NCBI GenBank assembly: GCA_023301645.1
Contig: JALZUH010000121.1
Location: 1-11,430, forward strand
DNA: 11,430 nt
Direction of reading: 5' to 3'
DNA from: Akkermansiaceae bacterium
GTDB lineage: Bacteria; Verrucomicrobiota; Verrucomicrobiia; Verrucomicrobiales; Akkermansiaceae
In this document: piece by piece, positions 6,574 through 11,430 of the stretch
How positions within the stretch are numbered: the stretch's first letter is position 1
How the letters are laid out: every line of letters begins with the position of its first letter
Notes under the pieces: generated by a model
Databases searched by the model: none
Told to the model about the DNA's origin: nothing
What the model saw: the letters and a program-made list of their open reading frames with translations, nothing else
Translations under genes and position numbers: made by a program

Positions 6574-7736
6574 GATTGCGTAGGGGATCTGAGTGAAATA
6601 ATCGAATTATGCCCACCCATACCTACCGCAATCTTGAGCACGGTAGAGCCATCGGCAGCGAGAATATTAGGCTGAAGGCTGAAGGGAGCTTGCGGGCAGG
6701 TATTACCCTTAAGATTACCGGGCAGCTGCCCCTTCTTCATAAACTCAGCAAGAATCGCCGTATCAAGCACACCACTAGCACCCACCGTGTGCCCAGTAAA
6801 AGGCTTCAATGGATGCAATGAGATCGACGCGTCCTCAGCAATCACTGCCCGTAATGCAGCCAGCTCAGCCTTGCCATGGAGATGCGTGCCACTGGCATGA
6901 GGGCAGATAGCCACCACCGCAGGCTCAGAATCCAGCTCAGAGACCGCCCGCTGTAGGCAATCCCGTAGACCAGCCCCGTCCTCAGGCATACCAACGGGCG
7001 TCTGGGCATCGGAATTACACCAATACCCCGTCATTGTTGTCTGCGAAAAGTCATCCTCATCGACTAGCTCCAGCACAACGGCCGCACCAGCCTCACCCGC
7101 AAAAAAACCTGCCGTATTCGGGCAATACGGATCATTAACATCATTCTTAGCCAGCACACCCGTTTGCTCATAAACGTCCAAAACCTCGGGGATTAAAGGC
7201 AGCTCGACACCGATCACAACGGCGCGCTTCACCACTCCCTGACGCAGCAACATCCATGCCATACCAAGGGCATCCAGACTAGCCGCACAGCCACTTGAGA
7301 TCACCTGCCAAGGGCCACGAATACCTAGCTCGATACTGACAATAGAAGCCAGCTCACCATGCATCGAGTTACTTGCCGCCATCAGGCTGAAAGGGCGTCG
7401 CGATGGCCATGGCGAAACCCAGCCTGCAATATTACCACGACTACTGCCAACTATAACAGCCGCATCACGAAGATCTTCATCACTCAGCCCCGCATCAGCA
7501 ATCGCCTCACGCGCGACATGGAGTGAGAGCATCGAAGCTGGCGCCCACTTACGTGAGTGCATGATACTACGATTCTCAATCCAGCCTGCTTGGTAACTAG
7601 CGTAATCTGACTCGGCACCAAAGAGCTCGCTCAGAGAGCGCAATCCATGCTGCCCAGTAGATATCTGATCCACATGAGCCCTAGCCCCATCACCAAGACC
7701 ACTTGTTAGCCCGATGCCTGTAATGGCAATATTCAT
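6570..7736 (-). CDS. Beta-ketoacyl-[acyl carrier protein] synthase (FabF-like ketosynthase)
   Basis: This 388-residue thiolase-fold condensing enzyme should perform a decarboxylative Claisen condensation of an acyl thioester with malonyl-ACP in the cytoplasm. The catalytic set is complete: nucleophile Cys150 (ISSGCAAS), His280 (CPHASGTHLHGKAE), Lys311 and His316 (KPFTGHTVGASG). The C-terminal loop is GMGGHNS instead of the usual GFGGTN, so the gatekeeper Phe is replaced by Met373. FabF is usually about 412 residues, so it is slightly short and is probably an accessory paralogue rather than the housekeeping enzyme. A Shine-Dalgarno AAGGA lies just upstream. The gene is 42 bases after bioB and overlaps the transpeptidase gene by 4 bases. 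Ketosynthases of similar size occur in aryl polyene and polyketide clusters, but no acyl carrier protein, dehydratase or ketoreductase is seen here. A role in making the pimeloyl chain for biotin is an inference from position only. Confidence 0.9.
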   Translation of the reverse strand: MNIAITGIGLTSGLGDGARAHVDQISTGQHGLRSLSELFGAESDYASYQAGWIENRSIMHSRKWAPASMLSLHVAREAIADAGLSDEDLRDAAVIVGSSRGNIAGWVSPWPSRRPFSLMAASNSMHGELASIVSIELGIRGPWQVISSGCAASLDALGMAWMLLRQGVVKRAVVIGVELPLIPEVLDVYEQTGVLAKNDVNDPYCPNTAGFFAGEAGAAVVLELVDEDDFSQTTMTGYWCNSDAQTPVGMPEDGAGLRDCLQRAVSELDSEPAVVAICPHASGTHLHGKAELAALRAVIAEDASISLHPLKPFTGHTVGASGVLDTAILAEFMKKGQLPGNLKGNTCPQAPFSLQPNILAADGSTVLKIAVGMGGHNSIISLRSPTQS

Positions 7737-7739
7737 AGA

Positions 7740-7744
7740 TCCTT
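7740..7744 (-). promoter_or_regulatory. Shine-Dalgarno AAGGA of the ketosynthase gene
   Basis: The minus strand reads TAAGGATCT immediately before the ATG at 7736. It is the clearest ribosome-binding site in the window and supports this start. The short spacing (3 bases between AAGGA and ATG) is slightly tight. Most other genes here lack such a motif. Confidence 0.6.
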
Positions 7745-7778
7745 ACTCTATCAGTGCTACGAGCTCAATATAGAGCTA

Positions 7779-8783
7779 CTAGCCCTTACAAGGCGAGCAT
7801 GGAGAGAGCTCCTTATCGCAGTCAGCCTGCGGTGCTGCCATTGAGGGATTAGGCTGCTGCGCTTTAAGATCAAGCTTATCGATGAGATCCATATCCTGCT
7901 TAATGGCAGGGTTCTCGGCTGTAAGTAGCTTGTCACCGTAGAAGATCGAGTTAGCACCAGCAAAGAAGCACATAGCCTGCCCCTCCTCACTCATGCAAGT
8001 GCGGCCAGCTGAAAGGCGAACCTTTGCCTTCGGGCATGCAATACGAGCAATAGCGATCATACGCACAACGTCGAAAATATCCACCGTGCTAGAGTCCGCT
8101 AAAGGTGTCCCCGGCATCGGCATCAGTGAGTTAATAGGAACACTCTCTGGCTGTGGATTAAACTCAGAAATCGTCTCGATCATCTTCAGACGATCTTCCG
8201 CATTTTCACCAAGACCTAGGATACCGCCACAGCAGATACTCATGCCCGCATTTTGTGCATGGCGAATCGTATTAAGACGATCATCATAAGTATGTGTGGT
8301 AACGATATTCGGGTAGTGCTCACGTGAGGTGTCTACATTATGATTATAAGCAGTCACACCAGCATCCTTAAGCTCTACAGCCTCATCAGCGCCGAGTTCA
8401 CCGAGGGTAACACATACCTCCATACCGAGCTCAGAAACGGACTCGATAATGTCCTTCACCTGCTCAAATCTCTTCGTGCCAGCACGCACACCCTTCCAGG
8501 CTGCCCCCATACAAAAACGAGTCGAACCACTTGCACGCGCTGCAGTAGCACGCTCCATGACAGCCTCCTTCTCCATCAGACGCTCAATCTGAATACCTGA
8601 GCTGTTCTTCGCTGACTGTGAGCAGTAAGAACAGTCCTCAGAGCAACCACCTGTCTTGATGGAGAGTAGCGTGCACAATTGAATTTCATTTTCAGTCCAG
8701 TTCTCATCATGCACTTGGCGTGCTTTCTGGATGAGTTCAAAAAACGGTAATTGATAAAGGCTGTTTAATTCTTCGTATTTCAT
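7779..8783 (-). CDS. bioB: Biotin synthase, radical SAM enzyme, with C-terminal cysteine tail
   Basis: BioB inserts sulfur between C6 and C9 of dethiobiotin to form biotin, using S-adenosylmethionine radicals. The radical SAM 4Fe-4S motif CxxxCxxC is C47-SED-C51-SY-C54. The auxiliary 2Fe-2S ligands of the classical enzyme all have counterparts: Cys91 (FCMGAAW), Cys124 (VCVTLGEL), Cys184 (SICCGGILGLGE) and Arg256 (VRLSAGR), so this is a type I BioB. YNHNVDTS (146-153) is also characteristic. The core ends near residue 305 and is followed by a linker and a tail ending CDKELSPCSPCKG, with Cys322, Cys329 and Cys332, which are not part of the known clusters. ATG at 8783 fits the family; no Shine-Dalgarno is visible. 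It is the first gene of an apparent bioB-ketosynthase-transpeptidase operon. I see no clear biotin-repressor operator in the 138 bases upstream (8784-8921). Confidence 0.96.
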   Translation of the reverse strand: MKYEELNSLYQLPFFELIQKARQVHDENWTENEIQLCTLLSIKTGGCSEDCSYCSQSAKNSSGIQIERLMEKEAVMERATAARASGSTRFCMGAAWKGVRAGTKRFEQVKDIIESVSELGMEVCVTLGELGADEAVELKDAGVTAYNHNVDTSREHYPNIVTTHTYDDRLNTIRHAQNAGMSICCGGILGLGENAEDRLKMIETISEFNPQPESVPINSLMPMPGTPLADSSTVDIFDVVRMIAIARIACPKAKVRLSAGRTCMSEEGQAMCFFAGANSIFYGDKLLTAENPAIKQDMDLIDKLDLKAQQPNPSMAAPQADCDKELSPCSPCKG

Positions 8784-8921
8784 GTTGGTCTAAATCGGTA
8801 AAATTTTGTCTGCAGTAAGTTAAAGTCAGTAATAGGTCGGTATCGCGCTCGTAGTAAGCCTTAGCAAGCTGCCTACTGTAGCTGATGAATGTCTGATAAG
8901 TTTCTTCGCGGGCTTAGAGAT

Positions 8922-9614
8922 CTATCTGATCCAACGTTTGGAAACTAAAGGTAGAGTTCCCTTACCTACAACATCATAGCTGGTCTTACCCTCAGCACCA
9001 ACGAGTGTCACGCCCATTAGTTGCTTCCAGACACCGCTCATGCTCTCGCCTGTGTGACAGCCCCAGCTCTTACACTGTGCTCTTTTTGAGAAAATCTTCG
9101 AGCGGATCTTGATCAAATCTGACTGATGAATCCACGACTTGCTACTCCCCATGATCTCGCCACTATAATCGAGCAGGAAGCACTGCTTGTTCGAGTGTCC
9201 AAAAAAGTCAAAACCCACGACCGAACCTGTCGGATGATTATTAATAGCCGCAATGGCCTGCTTACCGCTCTCGATCCAGACTAAGCTAGCATTACGCTTC
9301 GCAGCCTGTTCCTGAATCCATGTCGTATAAGGCTTCCCGTCTTCACGACCGCGAGCCACATAGCCACCGCGCTGCACAATCCATGTGATACCTACTCTAT
9401 TACCATGGATTTTACGAATGTGATCCATGCGGATAGTCGATGCTCTGATAAAGTTCGCCCACCAACGGTCATGCTGATCTTTCTCAGATCTCAAGTCCTC
9501 CCACTTACGAAGCGCAGGCCCCCCAGCAAGAACGATGAAATTCTCCTCCGCCTTCACGACATCACCCAGCCCCGAAAAGGCCATCATTAAGAGAGTAAAA
9601 ATAAAAATACGCAT
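8922..9614 (-). CDS. Secreted protein of unknown function with a caspase-like (clan CD) His/Cys pair
   Basis: This is a 230-residue exported protein without a confident family name. An N-terminal signal peptide (MRIFIFTLLMMAFSGLGDVVKA|EEN) predicts secretion. The mature part begins with a beta strand and GG loop (FIVLAGGPALRKWEDL, 26-41), followed by a Trp/Arg-rich helix (HDRWWANFIRAS). Two short motifs after hydrophobic strands stand out: VVGFDFFGHSN (132-142, His140) and CKSWGCHTGESMSG (181-194, Cys186), then VTLVGAEGKTSY (202-213). A hydrophobic strand ending in His-Gly/Ser and a second ending in a Gly-Cys or Ala-Cys are the layout of clan CD cysteine peptidases (caspases, gingipains, C80 and DUF4347-like domains). 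I infer a caspase-like fold; peptidase activity is unproven and substrate unknown. It has no Shine-Dalgarno and probably its own transcript, as 138 and 164 bases separate it from its neighbours. Confidence 0.75.
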   Translation of the reverse strand: MRIFIFTLLMMAFSGLGDVVKAEENFIVLAGGPALRKWEDLRSEKDQHDRWWANFIRASTIRMDHIRKIHGNRVGITWIVQRGGYVARGREDGKPYTTWIQEQAAKRNASLVWIESGKQAIAAINNHPTGSVVGFDFFGHSNKQCFLLDYSGEIMGSSKSWIHQSDLIKIRSKIFSKRAQCKSWGCHTGESMSGVWKQLMGVTLVGAEGKTSYDVVGKGTLPLVSKRWIR

Positions 9615-9751
9615 GCGAGTGAATATTGTTTCAGATCATAGCCCTGTCGAGAGCAAATTCTGTGAAGAAGAGCACTCCTCAGCCGAGCAGATAGACACCT
9701 CTCACTGCGAGCTTTACCATCACCACCTTTTTGTCGTAGTCGCTCCTCGCA

Positions 9752-9771
9752 TCAGCCCATATTCGGGCTGA
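9752..9771 (-). terminator. Hairpin after the XylR-like regulator gene
   Basis: TCAGCCC (9752-9758) pairs perfectly with GGGCTGA (9765-9771) around a 6-base loop, starting 7 bases beyond the regulator's stop codon on the minus strand. There is no adjacent T-run (the nearest, a five-base A run on the minus strand, is about 20 bases on), so termination efficiency is doubtful. The remaining 9615-9751 shows nothing else I can support. Confidence 0.45.
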
Positions 9772-9778
9772 GTTACTG

Positions 9779-10918
9779 CTACTGCAGGCGATACTTCTTC
9801 GGCGTTGTCTTCAAGTGCACCTTAAAGATGTGGTTCATATACTCTTGGCAGTTAAAACCACTTCGCTCAGCAACCTCTGAGAGCGACACCTTGGTATTGA
9901 CCAGCATGTTCCCTGCTATGCGCAGCTTCTCATGTAAGATCGCATCGCCAACAGTTCGGTCGAATTGCTTACGAAAGCGGCGCTGCAAGACACTTCGCGA
10001 AATCGCCGCTATCTCGGCAATACGGTCAAGACTAGGGCTCTCGTGAGCGTGCTTACGAATGTATTTCAATGCTTTAAGCATCGCTGGATCACTAATGGCA
10101 ATCATGTCACTCGATGCCCGACGATGCAGCACATGTGAGCTAATCTCTATAACAGACTCGTCGAGTGCTTTACCATCGATTATCGCAGCAAGCCCCTTTG
10201 CAGCCAAATAGCCCACCTTCTCATGATCAGGCTTAACACTACTTAGACGTGGGCGGCAGAGGTTGCAGAATGATGGGTCATTATCGACACCTATCACACT
10301 GACATCTTCAGGAATCGAGAGCTTGAGCTGGTGACACGCTTCAAATAAAAGTGGTCCGAGCTGATCATTAGCAACCATCACCGCGATAGGTTTAGGTAGC
10401 TCGCCAAGCCATTTTTTAACAAGATCGATATCGTCCGCCTTATTTTCATCTTCGCTCGGCTCAGACTTCTCAAAATTCAGACTCTGAATTTGTTGGCCAT
10501 GGAGTTCAACCGCTTTTTTGAACCCTTCTTCACGACCCATTGACCATTGCTTATCACTACGGCCTAAGAAAGCGAAATTTTGATGCCCATTTTCAATGAA
10601 GTGGTCAGCTACCGTTTTCCCGATAGCCTCTTCATCGTTTAAAAACAGAGGAAAAGGAAGCTCTTCAGTTGAGCTTAATATTCCAACAGATGGCCTCTTC
10701 TTCCCTTCAACAACCTCTAATATCTCGCTGCTCGTCACACGCGCGATAATACCGTCACCTTGCCAGTGTTTGATAACGTCTGTTTTGACCGTTCCTAATG
10801 GCCCTATTTGTAGACAAACAGACCAATCAGGTCTCTCATCTAAATACCGTGATATACCCTCTAAGACGGATTGTCCTGTCGCATGAGTAGTCTCGACGAG
10901 AATGGCAATGTGCTTCAT
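9779..10918 (-). CDS. XylR-type transcriptional regulator (LacI-like sensor domain plus AraC DNA-binding domain)
   Basis: This one-component sugar-responsive regulator has 379 residues from the ATG at 10918. Residues 1 to about 270 form a periplasmic-binding-protein-like sensor: KHIAILVETTHATGQSVLEG at the start, FAFLGRS near 115-120, AVMVANDQLG near 180-188, and the diagnostic VIGVDNDPSFCNLCRPRLSS near 208-227, typical of XylR homologues. Residues about 278-379 are an AraC/XylS double helix-turn-helix, including DRIAEIAAISRSVLQRRFRK and LSEVAERSGFNCQEYMNHIF, ending TPKKYRLQ. In E. coli the counterpart binds xylose and activates xyl genes; in Verrucomicrobiota and Planctomycetota many paralogues occur near polysaccharide-degradation genes. 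The frame extends 3 codons to a GTG at 10927, but ATG at 10918 matches the usual XylR start (MKHIA). A palindrome covers the region just upstream. The ligand and targets are unknown; no sugar catabolic gene is adjacent. Confidence 0.93.
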   Translation of the reverse strand: MKHIAILVETTHATGQSVLEGISRYLDERPDWSVCLQIGPLGTVKTDVIKHWQGDGIIARVTSSEILEVVEGKKRPSVGILSSTEELPFPLFLNDEEAIGKTVADHFIENGHQNFAFLGRSDKQWSMGREEGFKKAVELHGQQIQSLNFEKSEPSEDENKADDIDLVKKWLGELPKPIAVMVANDQLGPLLFEACHQLKLSIPEDVSVIGVDNDPSFCNLCRPRLSSVKPDHEKVGYLAAKGLAAIIDGKALDESVIEISSHVLHRRASSDMIAISDPAMLKALKYIRKHAHESPSLDRIAEIAAISRSVLQRRFRKQFDRTVGDAILHEKLRIAGNMLVNTKVSLSEVAERSGFNCQEYMNHIFKVHLKTTPKKYRLQ

Positions 10919-10921
10919 GCC

Positions 10922-10940
10922 GATCACTTATTAAGTAATC
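10922..10940. promoter_or_regulatory. 19-bp imperfect palindrome at the regulator start, candidate operator
   Basis: GATCACTTA-T-TAAGTAATC has 9-base arms around a single central base with 8 of 9 positions paired (the mismatch is C10925 against A10937). It ends 4 bases before the regulator's ATG. LacI-type palindromes have this size, while AraC-type domains often bind direct repeats, so the binding protein is uncertain. Autoregulation by blocking transcription or translation initiation is the simplest inference. The AT-rich stretch 10941-11020 beyond it probably holds the promoter, but no convincing -35/-10 pair could be picked. Confidence 0.4.
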
Positions 10941-11020
10941 GGTTCAAAATTCAATCTTTTTCGACGTAAAAAAACAAATTTATGGAAAAATCAAACAATC
11001 GGCGTGCTAAATCATCGATA

Positions 11021-11430
11021 TTACCTCATCGTGAGCATATTTCTTGCCCATGCCCATTTTACGATTTTACCTCGTTTAATGAGTGCGATAGCACCGTATT
11101 TATGTTCGCCTAAGATTGTTTCAGCCGAGAAAATCAGCCTACCAGATTGCTTGTAAGTAATACCTTCAACCACCTCTTCGCCTCCTTTTCGCCACTCAAT
11201 AACTTGATCAAGGGTGAATTCGGTCACCTCCCCAGCCTCAATACTCTCCTTCATGACCTCTGTGATCTCCTCATCAGTTAAGGTCGTTTTGCGAGGGGTT
11301 TTAGCGACAGGCTTCGGAGTCGGCTCAGTTTTCACTACTGGCTCTGGAGTCGGCTCAACTGGAGCACTTGGCTCGCCCATAGCATCCACCTCAGCATTCG
11401 CCGCTACTTCTGCTGGCGAACCTTGTTGGA
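11021..11430 (-). CDS. C-terminal part of a protein with Pro/Glu/Lys repeat linker (5' partial), function unknown
   Basis: The minus-strand frame is open from the window edge to a TAA at 11021-11023, giving about 136 residues, so the true start is probably outside the window; a GTG at 11389 is possible but lies inside the low-complexity part. The visible N-terminal part (AEVAANAEVDAMGEPSAP) is acidic and Ala-rich. It continues into a repeat linker (EPTPEPVVKT / EPTPKPVAKT) and then a basic TPRKTT. The last 85 residues form a compact domain (LTDEEITEVMKESIEAG, then TLDQVIEWRKGGEEVVEG) ending with ILGEHKYGAIALIKRGKIVKWAWARNMLTMR, probably alpha followed by beta strands. I do not recognise the domain. 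Linkers of this kind often join an N-terminal membrane or export segment to a globular domain, so a periplasmic or surface location is possible. The regulator lies 93 bases or more downstream. Confidence 0.6.
   Translation of the reverse strand, partial: QQGSPAEVAANAEVDAMGEPSAPVEPTPEPVVKTEPTPKPVAKTPRKTTLTDEEITEVMKESIEAGEVTEFTLDQVIEWRKGGEEVVEGITYKQSGRLIFSAETILGEHKYGAIALIKRGKIVKWAWARNMLTMR
11299..11358 (-). repeat. Two-copy 30-bp tandem repeat encoding a 10-residue Pro-rich unit
   Basis: 11299-11328 and 11329-11358 match at 23 of 30 bases. Read on the minus strand they encode EPTPEPVVKT and EPTPKPVAKT. The unit lies in the linker of the partial gene at 11021-11430 and preserves the frame, so it is a protein-level repeat from slippage or duplication and not a mobile element. 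Confidence 0.7.

Noticed and set aside
7762..7777. Hairpin (AGCTC / GAGCT) between bioB and the ketosynthase gene
   Set aside because: The perfect stem is only 5 bp and no T-tract follows; the genes appear cotranscribed, so a terminator call is not justified.
7757..7990. 77-codon minus-strand frame overlapping the end of bioB
   Set aside because: It is an out-of-frame shadow of the bioB C-terminal region; the bioB frame and its conserved residues explain the sequence.
8784..8921. Possible biotin-repressor operator or promoter before bioB
   Set aside because: No long inverted repeat resembling a BirA site is visible, and -35/-10 candidates match at only half the positions.
9535..9771. 78-codon plus-strand frame running from inside the caspase-like gene into the intergenic region
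   Set aside because: It is antisense to the signal-peptide region of a well-supported gene at its start, has no ribosome-binding site, and its translation has no recognisable features.
1..11430. CRISPR arrays, tRNA or rRNA genes, insertion sequences, phage or defence genes
   Set aside because: No repeat-spacer pattern, cloverleaf, transposase or integrase motif, or terminal inverted repeat pair was seen on either strand.

Overview
The window looks like chromosomal DNA of a Verrucomicrobiota bacterium, possibly a marine or Rubritalea/Akkermansia-like relative. This is inferred from a XylR-type LacI-fold/AraC regulator, a secreted family GH29 fucosidase, a secreted caspase-like hypothetical protein, moderate GC content and mostly poor Shine-Dalgarno sequences. 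It is not a database result. There is no rRNA, tRNA, transposase, integrase, phage gene or CRISPR array, so the region reads as ordinary chromosome with some unusual proteins.

Layout: (1) 1-2620, plus strand: the end of an unrecognised gene, a small TTG-start membrane protein, an exported D-alanyl-D-alanine carboxypeptidase (S11 family), and bioF. (2) 2652-4586, minus strand: a secreted alpha-L-fucosidase convergent with bioF. (3) 4790-6075, plus strand: a two-gene molybdenum cofactor operon, moaC followed by a single-chain MobA-MoaD fusion; the two overlap by 4 bases. (4) 6124-8783, minus strand: an apparent operon bioB, FabF-like ketosynthase, small L,D-transpeptidase-like protein. A perfect 11-bp hairpin separates it from the convergent molybdenum cofactor operon. 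(5) 8922-11430, minus strand: a secreted protein with a His/Cys pair like that of clan CD peptidases, a XylR-like regulator with a palindrome at its start codon, and the C-terminal part of a protein with a Pro/Glu/Lys repeat linker.

How the genes relate: BioF (pimeloyl thioester to KAPA) and BioB (dethiobiotin to biotin) are the first and last ring-assembly steps of biotin synthesis. They lie about 5 kb apart on opposite strands, with no bioA, bioD, bioC or bioH here. The ketosynthase between bioB and the transpeptidase gene could supply an acyl chain, perhaps the pimeloyl precursor, but that is a hypothesis. MoaC makes cyclic pyranopterin monophosphate; the MoaD part of the fusion would be the sulfur carrier for molybdopterin synthase and the MobA part would add GMP to the cofactor. 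MoaA, MoaE, MoeA and MoeB must be encoded elsewhere. The regulator probably responds to a sugar, but its target is not evident; the fucosidase gene is over 5 kb away.

The points most worth a second look are the MobA-MoaD fusion, the L,D-transpeptidase-like protein with SCGC in place of SHGC and no signal peptide, the secreted caspase-like protein, the bioB-ketosynthase-ldt operon, and the cysteine-rich tail of BioB.
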